Assembly (NCBI GenBank): GCA_001303585.1
Contig: LJTT01000034.1
Location: 1 to 64,000, forward strand
Source of the DNA: Betaproteobacteria bacterium SG8_41
GTDB lineage: Bacteria; Pseudomonadota; Gammaproteobacteria; Burkholderiales; SG8-41
DNA length: 64,000 nucleotides
Direction of reading: 5' to 3'
The position numbers and the translations under genes are program-made. This document shows positions 8,786 to 17,105 of the stretch, piece by piece. Under the pieces are notes generated by a model. It was not told the origin of the DNA. It saw only the letters and a program-made list of their open reading frames with translations, and searched no databases. The stretch's first letter is position 1. Every line of letters begins with the position of its first letter.

Positions 8786-9454
8786 TTACGCGATCAGTTC
8801 GGCTTTCTCGCCGCCTTCCTTGTCTTCACCTTCGGCGATCAGTTCAGCTTTCTCGGTGCCTTCCTTGTCTTCACCTTCGGCGATCAGTTCGGCTTTCTCG
8901 CCGCCTTCCTTGTCTTCACCTTCGGCGATCAGCTCGGCTTTCTCGGTGCCTTCCTTGTCTTCACCTTCGGCGATCAGCTCGGCTTTCTCCGTGCCTTCCT
9001 TGTCTTCACCTTCGGCGATCAGCTCGGCTTTCTCGGTGCCTTCCTTGTCTTCACCTTCGGCGATCAGTTCAGCCTTCTCGCTCTTTTCCTTGTCTTCACC
9101 TTCGGCGATCAGTTCAGCCTTCTCGCTTTTTTCCTTGTCTTCACCTTCAGCGATCAGTTCAGCCTTCTCGCTTTTTTCCTTGTCTTCACCTTCAGCGATC
9201 AGTTCAGCCTTCTCGCTCTTTTCCTTGTCTTCACCTTCGGCGATCAGGGCGGAGTGCGGGAGCCGGATAAGATCCTGAACATCACGCTGATCTTCATCCG
9301 CATCGGGCGAAGCAGCAATCAAGATCGAGTGGGGAACCCGGATAAGATCCTGCATATCGCGCTGCCCTTCGTCCGCATCCGGCGAAGAAGCGATAGCCAG
9401 CGGGGCCGCGAAAAGCGAAGCCACTGCCAGTGCAATAAGGGTTTTACGTTTCAT
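8786..9454 (-). CDS. Secreted acidic/lysine-rich tandem-repeat protein, unknown function
   Basis: I do not recognise a family. The 222 residues divide exactly into a 22-residue Sec signal peptide (MKRKTLIALAVASLFAAPLA then IA), two 25-residue repeats (residues 23-72; SPDADEGQRDMQDLIRVPHS type) and ten 15-residue repeats (73-222) of the form EGEDKEKSEKAELIA. All units, long and short, end in LIA. The fifth residue pair varies as KS, GT or GG, arranged KS four times, GT three times, then GG, GT, GG from N to C terminus. The repeats are about half charged and have no cysteine or aromatic residue. A GGAGCAC ribosome-binding site precedes the ATG. Export is predicted; a metal-binding, matrix or protective coat role is speculative. 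Confidence 0.8.
   Translation of the reverse strand: MKRKTLIALAVASLFAAPLAIASSPDADEGQRDMQDLIRVPHSILIAASPDADEDQRDVQDLIRLPHSALIAEGEDKEKSEKAELIAEGEDKEKSEKAELIAEGEDKEKSEKAELIAEGEDKEKSEKAELIAEGEDKEGTEKAELIAEGEDKEGTEKAELIAEGEDKEGTEKAELIAEGEDKEGGEKAELIAEGEDKEGTEKAELIAEGEDKEGGEKAELIA
8789..9238 (-). repeat. Ten 45-bp tandem repeats within the secreted repeat protein
   Basis: The 45-bp unit encodes EGEDKEKSEKAELIA and is repeated ten times without indels, with most changes confined to two codons and silent positions. Such uniformity indicates recent expansion or ongoing homogenisation by slippage or recombination. Confidence 0.95.
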
Positions 9455-9566
9455 CGTGTGCTCCTTTGAGAATTTGGGTTGGAGAAATTTCCAACGAGCG
9501 AACTTTAGTCCTGCGCTCCACCCCGGGCACGAGGTATTACAAAGTGTTTCACTACTTTCTTTAGAC

Positions 9567-9635
9567 TTACGCTGGCTTACGCGAGTGTTACTCGAACATT
9601 ACACGACGCTTACTGCGCGCTTACTCGTCGCTTAC
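9567..9635 (-). promoter_or_regulatory. Phased GTAA array upstream of the repeat-protein gene
   Basis: On the minus strand GTAA occurs seven times with start-to-start spacings of 11, 11, 11, 11, 11 and 10 bp (TTAC on the plus strand at 9567, 9577, 9588, 9599, 9610, 9621, 9632). The best copies share GTAAGCG. An eleventh-base direct repeat is the usual operator geometry of OmpR/PhoB-type response regulators. It lies about 110-180 bp before the repeat-protein start codon. Which regulator would bind is unknown. Confidence 0.6.
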
Positions 9636-9677
9636 AAACCGGGGTAGCCGCGTTGCTGCGGAACAATCTCACGCAGG

Positions 9678-10790
9678 CTAACGACGGTACGTCGCCATGA
9701 AGCGACAATCAATGCGGTTCTTCCAGCGCCAGACCCAGTCGCCTTCGAAAGCGATTCCGTTCCACGACGCGACGGCATGCTTGTCGCCCGTGCTGATCAG
9801 CGCCAGCGCAGTTCTTTGCGGCACGTAGCTGCGCAACGATTCGCCGCGGAGAGCATGAAGCAGATTCCGGTGCAGGATCGGACCCTGTCGCACGGCGTAC
9901 ACTCCCATCTTGGGGCGGGGATAGTCCATCATTGTGGCGACGTCTCCCGCCGCGAACACATTCGGGTGTGAGAGAGACTGCAGGTAAGCATTCACCGCAA
10001 TAAAGCCGCGTGCGTCTGCTTTCAATCCGCTTGCTGTCACCCATGCGGGGGCGCCTGCCCCGGTTGCGATGATTGCGTGGTCGGCGTCTACCGAAGATCC
10101 ATCGGCGCATTCGATCCGGCCCGGCGAAACACGCACGACCTTTGCATTGCAGTGGACCTTGATTCCGCGCCCGCTCAGAACGCGCTCGAATATGCGCTGC
10201 ACGCGCGCGGGATGCGCGGGGAGTATGGATGCCGTGTCGGTCAGCATAGCAATGCGAGCCGATCCCGCAGAGGTTTCTTTGGCCAGACGGTGGTGCATTG
10301 CCGCGGCGAGCTCCACTGCGCCAGCGCCGCCGCCGACGAAGACGAGCGACAGCTGGCGACCCTGGCGCAGGGCAGCGTGGATGCCCTCCCATGCACTCAA
10401 GAACGCCGCGACCGGCTTGACGCGGATGCCATGCTCGAGGGCGCCAGACATGTCATGCACGTCGGATGTGGAGCCGACGTCGATAGAGAGCACGTCATAG
10501 TCAGCGAGGCTTCCGTCCGAGCACGCCACGCGACCGGCCTCGGGTTGAATGCCGCGCGCCTCTGCGCGGCGGAACACGATACCGGCTGCCGAGCACAGCG
10601 GTTCGAGGTCGATGTGGCAGTCATGGTAGCTGTAATGGCCGGCGATGTAGCCCGGCAGCATGCCGGAGTACGGCGTATGGCGCTCGGGGCTGAGCAGTGT
10701 AATGGCGGCCTCGCGCAGGGGCCGTTCACCAAAGCGGCGAATGACCTCGACGTGGCTGTGCCCGCCTCCCAGGAGTAGTAAACGTTGCAA
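9678..10790 (-). CDS. FAD/NAD(P)-dependent oxidoreductase of the SelD N-terminal-domain family
   Basis: A pyridine nucleotide-disulfide-type flavoprotein. The N-terminus LLLLGGGHSHVEVIRRFG is the hallmark of the family (TIGR03169) that in many genomes is fused to the N-terminus of selenide,water dikinase SelD. A second dinucleotide motif SLVFVGGGAGAVELAAAM and the FAD-contact segment HPNVFAAGDVATM are present. Here it stands alone (370 residues, TTG start) with no SelD part. It follows the two TPM genes by about 30 bp on the same strand. An NDH-2-like NADH:quinone reductase role or a selenium-related reductase role are both possible. Confidence 0.85.
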   Translation of the reverse strand: MQRLLLLGGGHSHVEVIRRFGERPLREAAITLLSPERHTPYSGMLPGYIAGHYSYHDCHIDLEPLCSAAGIVFRRAEARGIQPEAGRVACSDGSLADYDVLSIDVGSTSDVHDMSGALEHGIRVKPVAAFLSAWEGIHAALRQGRQLSLVFVGGGAGAVELAAAMHHRLAKETSAGSARIAMLTDTASILPAHPARVQRIFERVLSGRGIKVHCNAKVVRVSPGRIECADGSSVDADHAIIATGAGAPAWVTASGLKADARGFIAVNAYLQSLSHPNVFAAGDVATMMDYPRPKMGVYAVRQGPILHRNLLHALRGESLRSYVPQRTALALISTGDKHAVASWNGIAFEGDWVWRWKNRIDCRFMATYRR

Positions 10791-10822
10791 GTGTGCCAGC
10801 GCCCTTCGTTTTCAGCGGGGCC

Positions 10823-11776
10823 TTACCAGCTGCCGGAGGCTCCGCCGCCGCCGGAACTGCCGCCGCCGCCCGAAAACCCGCCACCCGAGCTCCACGAACC
10901 GCGGGAACTCCATCCACTGCCGCCGGCACCGCCGATCGTGAAGCCGCCGATGCGCGCCACGCCCTTTTTCCTGATCTCCTCGGCCGCGCGCCGATAGGCA
11001 TCCGAGCGCGAGATGAGAATCTTTGCGATGGGAAAGCCGATGAGATAGGCGAGGAGGACGTAGAACGTGACGCCGCTGCCAAAAATGACCACGGGAAACA
11101 TTGCCCAGAACGGGATCAAAAAGAAATACAAGAACCAGCCCATGCCCGGGGTCACCACGCCGATGAAGGTGAAGAGGCCGATGATGCCGAAGATGAAAGC
11201 GCCGAACAGCACTTTTTCATGGAACGCCATGCCGGGCGCCTTGATGAATTCGGACTTCTTGCCGCTCTCCGGGCGCTCCTGGCCTGCCATTGCGGGCCTG
11301 CCCTCGAGTCGCGCGGTGACCGCATCCACGCCGCGCGCGACGCCGCCGCTGAAATCGCCTTTGCGAAAACGCGGCGTCATCAGATTGCGGATGATGCGGC
11401 TCGCGTGCGCGTCGGTCAGCACCCCCTCCAGGCCGTAGCCGACCTCGATTCGCATGCGCCGGTCCTGCGGCACGATGACCACCAGTACGCCGTTGTCCTT
11501 GCCCTGTTGGCCCAGCTTCCACTGCTCGAAAACACGCACTGCATATTCCTCGATGCTCTCACCCTTTATCGTCGGCACGGTCAGCACGACGACCTGGTTG
11601 CCGGTCTTTTGTTCGTGTCGCCGAAGGGTTTCCGTGAGGCGCCGCCGGGTGTCAGGGCTCAGAAGTTCGGCGTTGTCGACGACGCGGCCAGTGAGGTACG
11701 GCACTTCAGCGGGCTGCGCCGCGACCGTGGAAGCCAGCACAAGGAGCGCGGCAAGGAGTGCAGCAGCCGGAGGCAT
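10823..11776 (-). CDS. TPM-domain (YgcG-like) membrane protein
   Basis: Begins with a signal peptide (AAALLAALLVLASTVAA), then a TPM domain of about 130 residues (DNAELLSPDTRRRL, GNQVVVLTVPTIKGESIEEYA, GVLVVIVPQDRRMRIEVGYGLEG). Two transmembrane segments follow around residues 180-250. The C-terminus is rich in glycine and serine (SGGGFSGGGGSSGGGG) and ends in GASGSW, as in YgcG proteins. The domain is associated with photosystem repair and stress phosphatases in other organisms; bacterial function is unclear. The ATG at 11776 shares one base with the stop of the upstream TPM gene (TGATG), so the two are translationally coupled. Confidence 0.9.
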   Translation of the reverse strand: MPPAAALLAALLVLASTVAAQPAEVPYLTGRVVDNAELLSPDTRRRLTETLRRHEQKTGNQVVVLTVPTIKGESIEEYAVRVFEQWKLGQQGKDNGVLVVIVPQDRRMRIEVGYGLEGVLTDAHASRIIRNLMTPRFRKGDFSGGVARGVDAVTARLEGRPAMAGQERPESGKKSEFIKAPGMAFHEKVLFGAFIFGIIGLFTFIGVVTPGMGWFLYFFLIPFWAMFPVVIFGSGVTFYVLLAYLIGFPIAKILISRSDAYRRAAEEIRKKGVARIGGFTIGGAGGSGWSSRGSWSSGGGFSGGGGSSGGGGASGSW

Positions 11777-12429
11777 CACGCCGGCCCCCGCTGCTGTATC
11801 ACTGTGTCGGGAAGTTCGTTCGTCTCCCCGGCTTGCGCGCGGAAGCCGTGTCGCGCAAGGATTGCGTCCAGTTGCTCGAGTCCGGCCACGAGCGCATCAG
11901 CAAGGCTCCCGCGAGAGATCGCAGCCGCCACGGTCGCGACGATCGAGTCAAACTCGAACTGAGGGACCCTGTCGCGCACGGCACGGTCCGCCAGGACGAC
12001 GACTTGATGCTCGAGCAAGCTTGCCAGAATGAGGATTCCGTCGCGGCGCTGGGTGTGATGGAGCGCCTGTTCCACGAAAAGCGCCTGGGCATATTGCCTG
12101 ACTTCTACCTCGCGGCGCTCAGCCGGGATGAAAACCCGCGCGAATGGCGTGATCCATACCGTTCCGAGCGCAAACGAGCCGCCGACCGCAAGCACCGCGA
12201 CGGCAGTTTCGACCACCGCCTCGAAGGCTTCCCAGCCCGGCTCGAAGAGCGCCATGGCCGTTGCCGCGAGCGCGGCGAGGGAGGCGCCCAGAGCGAACGC
12301 TTTCCACGGCGCTTCGGGGTACGAGTCGGCGCGCGCAATCACCGCAGTCACCACCTCGACCCCGCTGGCGGCCTCGAGTCCGGCAACGCGCGCCCGGATG
12401 GCGTCGGCCGCCGCCGCATCGAGCAACAT
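11776..12429 (-). CDS. Second TPM-domain membrane protein
   Basis: Starts at ATG 12429 (217 residues); an in-frame TTG at 12468 would add 13 residues but has no better ribosome-binding site. Residues 1-40 carry a helical segment (AADAIRARVAGLEAASGVEVV) typical of short TPM paralogues. Two hydrophobic segments (AFALGASLAALAATAMALF and AVAVLAVGGSFALGTVW) follow, then RDGILILASLLEHQVVVLAD. It is coupled to the longer TPM gene. In many bacteria this pair follows lemA, which is absent here. Function unknown, probably envelope-related. Confidence 0.8.
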   Translation of the reverse strand: MLLDAAAADAIRARVAGLEAASGVEVVTAVIARADSYPEAPWKAFALGASLAALAATAMALFEPGWEAFEAVVETAVAVLAVGGSFALGTVWITPFARVFIPAERREVEVRQYAQALFVEQALHHTQRRDGILILASLLEHQVVVLADRAVRDRVPQFEFDSIVATVAAAISRGSLADALVAGLEQLDAILARHGFRAQAGETNELPDTVIQQRGPA

Positions 12430-12521
12430 TTTTGCTTTAAACGTCTTTGCCAAGCCGCAACGAATCAAGAAGCATCAACCGCTAACCGCCAACCGTTCAC
12501 CAGCCGCGGCCTCGAGGGCGA

Positions 12522-13139
12522 TCAGCCACCCTTGGGGCCCCACAACTGGTTGAGCCGCGCCGCGCGTCCGCAGCCGCTCTTGTAGAACTTGTAGCGAACC
12601 GGATTCGTCTTGTAGTAGTTCTGATGATAGTCCTCGGCGGGGTAGAACTCGGCGGCCGGGGTAATCTCGGTTACGATTTCGCCGCGAAAAGGCTTCTTTT
12701 TCACGAGGGCCGCTTTCGAGGTTTCAGCGATCTTCTTCTGCTCGGCGTTGTGATAGAAGATGCCGCTGCGGTACTGCGAGCCGTAATCGCAGAACTGCGC
12801 GTTGCGCTGTGTGGGATCGATGTTGTGCCAGAAGACCTCGACGAGCTTGGCGTAGCTCACCTTGGAGGGGTCGTACTCCACCTGGACGACCTCGGCGTGC
12901 CCGGTGCCTCCGCTCGAGACCTGCTCGTAGGTCGGATTCTTGGTCCGGCCCCCCATGTAACCGGAGACGGTTGCCACGACGCCCGGCACCGGGTCGTAGG
13001 CCTCCTCCATGCACCAGAAGCAGCCGCCCGCAAACGTTGCCTTTGCGGTGGCGGGCTTACCCTGCGCGCCGGCGAGCAGGGGAGCGCAAAGCGCGACCGC
13101 GGCCAGCCAGGTTATCCACAACGCTCGTGCTCTAATCAT
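12522..13139 (-). CDS. msrA: Peptide-methionine (S)-S-oxide reductase, exported
   Basis: Repairs methionine-S-sulfoxide. The catalytic motif GGCFWCMEEAYDPVPGV, the GGRTKNPTYEQVSSGGTGHAE signature and AEDYHQNYY are present. A cleavable N-terminal signal peptide (LWITWLAAVALCAPLLAGAQ) makes it periplasmic, unlike the second msrA at 15042. The C-terminus has a further cysteine (KSGCGRAAR) suited as a resolving cysteine. Its GGAG ribosome-binding site overlaps the end of the upstream regulator gene, so the two are co-transcribed. Confidence 0.95.
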   Translation of the reverse strand: MIRARALWITWLAAVALCAPLLAGAQGKPATAKATFAGGCFWCMEEAYDPVPGVVATVSGYMGGRTKNPTYEQVSSGGTGHAEVVQVEYDPSKVSYAKLVEVFWHNIDPTQRNAQFCDYGSQYRSGIFYHNAEQKKIAETSKAALVKKKPFRGEIVTEITPAAEFYPAEDYHQNYYKTNPVRYKFYKSGCGRAARLNQLWGPKGG

Positions 13140-13142
13140 TGC

Positions 13143-13898
13143 TCAACTCCTTGTCGTATTAAGTTTTCTGCGCCTGAGTTCGGCAAACGCCTGCAATTCC
13201 CAATGGCGGACGGCGAGCAGCAGGCTCATCGCCGAGCGCTCCCCGAGCGGCAAGCGGGCGTCCTCGCCGTGCAACTCGGAGCACTCCCGCGCGAGACGCT
13301 TCAACTTCGCGACGATTGCGGCGCTCGATGCCTTGGAGAGCATGCTGTTCACCACGATCATGTACTCGTCGGGTCGGTCGAACCGCGACCGGAAATACTC
13401 GTTGTGCGCCTGCTGCTTGAAGAAGCGCTGGATCGGCCCATCCGCCAGCCATGCAAAATTGCGCGACACCAAAAGCCTTATACGGTTGTTGGGCTGTAAT
13501 TGGATGAACCCCAGGCGGTCGAGCCGCGCCAGCAGCTGGATGCACTCGGCCTTGGTGAGCTCGTAGGTGGCGAGGATCTGCTCCAGGCTGACGTGGTTCA
13601 ACACGCACACGGCGACCAGGAACAGCTTGCGGTTGGAGACGATCTCCTTCTCCTGCTCATGGGTCAGCTGGGAAATCAGCTTTTCCTCCTGCTGCAGGGC
13701 CCGCGCCAGATCGGAGAACTCGGTGTTGGCCAGCTCGCAGACCTGGTCCAGCCGCTTGAGCGTGAAGCTCCGCCGGGAAAACATGCGCTTTACGCTGGCC
13801 TCGCTCAGGCTCAGTTTGCGGGCGACCTGAGCGTAGGTAACGCCGCGTGCCTTGAGCTCACGCTTGAGCACATCCACCATCGAATCGCTGTGTGCCAT
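13143..13898 (-). CDS. XRE-type helix-turn-helix regulator
   Basis: A 251-residue DNA-binding protein. Residues 8-50 form an HTH of the Cro/C1 type (LKARGVTYAQVARKLSLSEA, VKRMFSRRSFTLKRLDQV). The remaining 200 residues are mostly helical and of a type seen in a proteobacterial regulator family whose ligand is not known. A GGGGAG site precedes the ATG. The stop codon overlaps the msrA ribosome-binding region, so it may be cotranscribed with, and possibly regulate, the periplasmic methionine sulfoxide reductase. Confidence 0.85.
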   Translation of the reverse strand: MAHSDSMVDVLKRELKARGVTYAQVARKLSLSEASVKRMFSRRSFTLKRLDQVCELANTEFSDLARALQQEEKLISQLTHEQEKEIVSNRKLFLVAVCVLNHVSLEQILATYELTKAECIQLLARLDRLGFIQLQPNNRIRLLVSRNFAWLADGPIQRFFKQQAHNEYFRSRFDRPDEYMIVVNSMLSKASSAAIVAKLKRLARECSELHGEDARLPLGERSAMSLLLAVRHWELQAFAELRRRKLNTTRS

Positions 13899-14084
13899 GG
13901 CGCTCCCCGTTCCTTTTGGGTGCCGAGCAAGGTATCACCTAATGCTACCGCCGGGCAAACGGGTCGCAACCCCGGGAATTTCGCTTGGTTCCGCCGGTTG
14001 CCGCGGAGATGATGCGGCCACGCCGCGACGCAAAACGCGGGCGTAGGGAAAAACAAGCATCGCATCAAAAAAAGGAGAGGAGCC

Positions 14085-14921
14085 ATGCAAGCTGCCACGA
14101 ACGTCATTCCCGCGCATGAACCAGGCGACAGCACCCGGGCGCGCGCGCTCATCCGCTTCAATGCGCTGTTGTTCCACGGTCTCGCAGCAGCGTCATTTCT
14201 CGAATCGGCGGCGCCGCTCAGCGCGAACCGCCTCGTCGACGCGTTGGCGGCCGATCCGGATTTTGCGATTTGGCTCGACGGGGTCTGGCGGCCCCAGCGG
14301 AGCGCATGCGGTCGGCAGCTGCGCGGCTACATCGAGGCCACTTGGCCGGAATTCGACTGGACCACCGCCTACGAGGAGTTCTGCAATGGCTACAGGCAGC
14401 GCCCCGGTCGCGCTGGTGGGCGCACCAATTCCGCGCTCGAGGCGTTGGGGCGTTGCGCACTCGAGTCGCAGGCGGCGGTTTTCTATCGAGCGATCGCAAG
14501 CAGTGCCGACGACCCGGCCCTGCGCGAACTTGCGCGGGCGGCCGCGCGCGACCATGGCGCGTGCTTCGAGATGTTCAAGTCCCTTTTCCATCGCTGCGCG
14601 CAACGTCGGCCGGTCGGATTCGCCGCAGGCTGCCGCGCGGTCCTGGATAGCTCGCGCGCCGCGCGCGATATCGATGTCGCCGCCGCCTTCCATCCGCTCG
14701 CTGCGCACTGGTACGGGACACCCACGGTGACGGAGCTCCGATACCAGGAGTTCGTTGGGCGAATGGCGCGACTGATTCGGCGGCACGCTGAGCTCGGGCG
14801 TGTCGAGCGCCTGTTGTTCAGCACCTGGTTGCGCCGGGCGGTGCCTGCGCTGCCGCCCGGCAGCGAGAGCCGCGGCGTAAGCGCGCGGGCGCCACAGTGG
14901 CCGCTCAAGGCCGCTGGCTGA
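14085..14921 (+). CDS. Hypothetical protein, possibly ferritin-like helical bundle
   Basis: A 278-residue protein that I cannot assign firmly. A strong AGGAGAGGAG site precedes the ATG. The middle section (ALESQAAVFYRAIASSADD, then LRELARAAARDHGACFEMFK) has glutamate, aspartate and histidine spacing reminiscent of ferritin-like di-iron helices, followed by a long basic C-terminal helix region. No signal peptide or membrane segment is seen. It lies between the regulator/msrA unit and the second msrA, so an oxidative-stress role is a guess from context only. Confidence 0.6.
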   Translation: MQAATNVIPAHEPGDSTRARALIRFNALLFHGLAAASFLESAAPLSANRLVDALAADPDFAIWLDGVWRPQRSACGRQLRGYIEATWPEFDWTTAYEEFCNGYRQRPGRAGGRTNSALEALGRCALESQAAVFYRAIASSADDPALRELARAAARDHGACFEMFKSLFHRCAQRRPVGFAAGCRAVLDSSRAARDIDVAAAFHPLAAHWYGTPTVTELRYQEFVGRMARLIRRHAELGRVERLLFSTWLRRAVPALPPGSESRGVSARAPQWPLKAAG

Positions 14922-15041
14922 CCCCGGCGGCCTGAGCGAAGGGGTGCGGCGCGCGGCAGCGGGTGCCGAACGCGCCGCGAATCCGATAGACTCCGCAGAC
15001 CGTATCAGCATTCCCGACGCATTTCACGAGGAGCCACGCGC

Positions 15042-15608
15042 TTGAATTCCACGACTGCGGTGCCGGATGGCAAGGATATTGCGACACTCGCCGGCGGCTG
15101 TTTCTGGTGCCTGGAGGCAGTGTATGACGAGATGAAGGGCGTCGACTCGGTCGAATCCGGCTACATGGGTGGGCGCACGCCGAATCCGACCTATCGTGAG
15201 GTGTGCGACGGCGAAACGGGTCATGCCGAGGTGGTGAGAATCACGTTTGATCCAGCGATCGTCTCGTTCAGGGAGCTGCTGGAAGTGTTCTTCGTCATCC
15301 ACGACCCGACGACGCTCAACCGCCAGGGCAACGATGCCGGCACCCAGTACCGCTCGGCGATCTTCTATCACTCGCCGGAGCAGAAGGCGGTGGCCGAAGA
15401 GGTGATCGCGAGCATGAATGCCGCCAAGTTGTGGAATGACCCGATCGTGACCGAAGTGACGCCCGCGTCGACCTTCTACGCGGCCGAGGATTACCACCAG
15501 GAGTACTTTGCGCGCAATCCCGGGCAGCCATACTGCATGTTCGTGGTGGCGCCGAAAGTAATCAAGTTCCGCAAGGAATTTCTGTCAAAGCGCAAGAAGT
15601 CCGGCTAG
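15042..15608 (+). CDS. msrA: Peptide-methionine (S)-S-oxide reductase, cytoplasmic
   Basis: Second MsrA in the window, 188 residues, without a signal peptide. Motifs are [48 protein letters not shown] and AEDYHQEYF. The start is TTG at 15042 with CGAGGAG about 9 bp upstream; no ATG lies near. The C-terminus ([17 protein letters not shown]) lacks the extra resolving cysteines of longer MsrA types. It complements the exported enzyme encoded at 12522. Confidence 0.95.
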   Translation: MNSTTAVPDGKDIATLAGGCFWCLEAVYDEMKGVDSVESGYMGGRTPNPTYREVCDGETGHAEVVRITFDPAIVSFRELLEVFFVIHDPTTLNRQGNDAGTQYRSAIFYHSPEQKAVAEEVIASMNAAKLWNDPIVTEVTPASTFYAAEDYHQEYFARNPGQPYCMFVVAPKVIKFRKEFLSKRKKSG

Positions 15609-15637
15609 AACGCGCGACGCAACCCGAAAGACTTATA

Positions 15638-15806
15638 AGCCGCAGATAAACGCAGATACACGCAGATCAATACATAAAAGAAATACGAAACCGCGAACAC
15701 CGAACCCCGAAAGACGTTTATTGGCCGCCGATAAACGCCGATGAAGGAGGGGCATTTCGATTGCCCCCGGTTTTCTATCCGCGTGTATCTGCGTTTATCT
15801 GCGGCT
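15638..15806. repeat. Perfect 26-bp inverted repeat of the CCGCAGATAAACGCAGAT family
   Basis: The 26 bases at 15638-15663 are the exact reverse complement of 15781-15806, separated by 117 bp that contain a related decayed copy (GCCGCCGATAAACGCCGATG near 15723). The pair fills the spacer between the second msrA and the isoaspartyl peptidase gene. It looks like a small inverted-repeat element; no coding sequence is seen. Confidence 0.85.
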
Positions 15807-15854
15807 GAATAGGTCTTGCGGGTCTTGACTCGGTTTCTCGCGCAGCGCGCGGAA

Positions 15855-16793
15855 TCAAACGTCCACCTCGGGCATGGCGCCGCGGTACATTCCCTCGGTG
15901 CTGAAGACCATGGCGAGATTGCCGCGCCGGTCGAGCACGATCGCGCCGCCGCGTCCGCCAGCCCGGGGAACCCTGCGGAGAATGACTTCCTTCGCGGCGT
16001 CACGCGCGCTGCGCCCCTGGTAACGCACGAGTGCGGCAATATCATGTGCCGCGACCAGGCGCATGAAGACCTCGCCCACCCCGGTCGCGGAGACAGCGAC
16101 TGAGGCGTTTTCCGCGTAGGTGCCAGCCCCGATGATCGGCGAGTCGCCGACTCGTCCGAGCGGCTTGTTCGTAAGGCCGCCGGTCGACGTTGCCGCCGCG
16201 AGATTGCCTGCGGCGTCGAGGGCTACCGCACCGACGGTTCCGTAGACTGTCCCGTCCTCCGCGTCGCGTGGCTGCGCCCGCGCCGCGCCATCGTGGTCGA
16301 GCTCGACGCTTTGGCGTTGGCGTGCGTGTTCGAGTTGCTCATAACGAGCGCGCGTGAAAAAGTAGGCAGGATCGACCATCTGGGCGCCATGATCGGCCGC
16401 GAAACGCTCGGCGCCGGCGCTGCACAGCATCACCCAGGGCGAGTGCCGCATCACGAGGGCTGCCGCGACGACAGGATTTCGGATACGCGTCACGGCGGCA
16501 ATGGACCCGGCTCGTCCCGTGGCGCCGTCCATCACCGCGGCGTCGAGCTCGTGCGTTCCCGCTGCGGTGAACACGGAGCCGTGACCGGCGTTGAACAGCG
16601 GCGAATCCTCGAGGGCGGCGACGCCCGTGATTACCGCGTCGACAGCCGATCCCCCGCCGGCCAATACCGCGCGGCCAGCGCGGAGCGCGGCTGCGAGCGC
16701 AGCGCGGTGGGCGCCGTGCCGGCGGCTCCGCGGGCCCCGCGCCAGGGCGCCCGCACCGCCGTGCACGGCGAGAACGAATGGTGCCGCGCTCAT
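15855..16793 (-). CDS. Isoaspartyl peptidase / plant-type L-asparaginase
   Basis: An N-terminal-nucleophile hydrolase precursor. The start FVLAVHGGAGAL, the glycine-rich NAGHGSVFTAAGTHELDAAV block and MDGATGRAGSIAAV are family signatures. Autocleavage is expected before Thr in GTVYGTVGAVALDAAGN, generating alpha and beta subunits. STGGLTNKPLGRVGDSPIIG and GAGTYAEN complete the active site. The 312 residues match the family. It degrades isoaspartyl dipeptides from damaged protein and has asparaginase activity. It is monocistronic as far as I can see. Confidence 0.93.
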   Translation of the reverse strand: MSAAPFVLAVHGGAGALARGPRSRRHGAHRAALAAALRAGRAVLAGGGSAVDAVITGVAALEDSPLFNAGHGSVFTAAGTHELDAAVMDGATGRAGSIAAVTRIRNPVVAAALVMRHSPWVMLCSAGAERFAADHGAQMVDPAYFFTRARYEQLEHARQRQSVELDHDGAARAQPRDAEDGTVYGTVGAVALDAAGNLAAATSTGGLTNKPLGRVGDSPIIGAGTYAENASVAVSATGVGEVFMRLVAAHDIAALVRYQGRSARDAAKEVILRRVPRAGGRGGAIVLDRRGNLAMVFSTEGMYRGAMPEVDV

Positions 16794-17105
16794 GGCATCG
16801 CGCGGTGATCGAGCGGACCCATAGACTTGAACTTGTTCAGTTAAGTCCTTGACTTCATGCCGTCGCCGGATTGTAGCGCGCTATGCCACGGGACGCGCCG
16901 GTTGCGACCATGACCGTGGCATTGCTTCGCAGCGCATGCTCACTCCGCGGCAAGCCCCCGGTGCCTGCACGGGCTGTGGCGAGCATGTCAACCCCAAAAA
17001 GCTCTTGCAAGGTCGCGTGGACATTGGCATCCTTCGCTCTTAATTCATCGTTAGTTGTCGTTTCCAACCACACGCGCCGCACCGGCGCCACACTGGGAGA
17101 TAGTT
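16794..17105. other. 312-bp spacer, no supported gene
   Basis: Lies between divergent isoaspartyl peptidase and SWIB genes. Short open frames exist on both strands (about 80 codons each) but none has a recognisable product or ribosome-binding site. It probably holds the promoters of both neighbours. Confidence 0.5.

Noticed and set aside
8820..9278. Serine-rich plus-strand open frames over the repeat-protein gene
   Set aside because: They are antisense readings of the 45-bp repeats; the minus strand has a signal peptide, ribosome-binding site and exact repeat partition.
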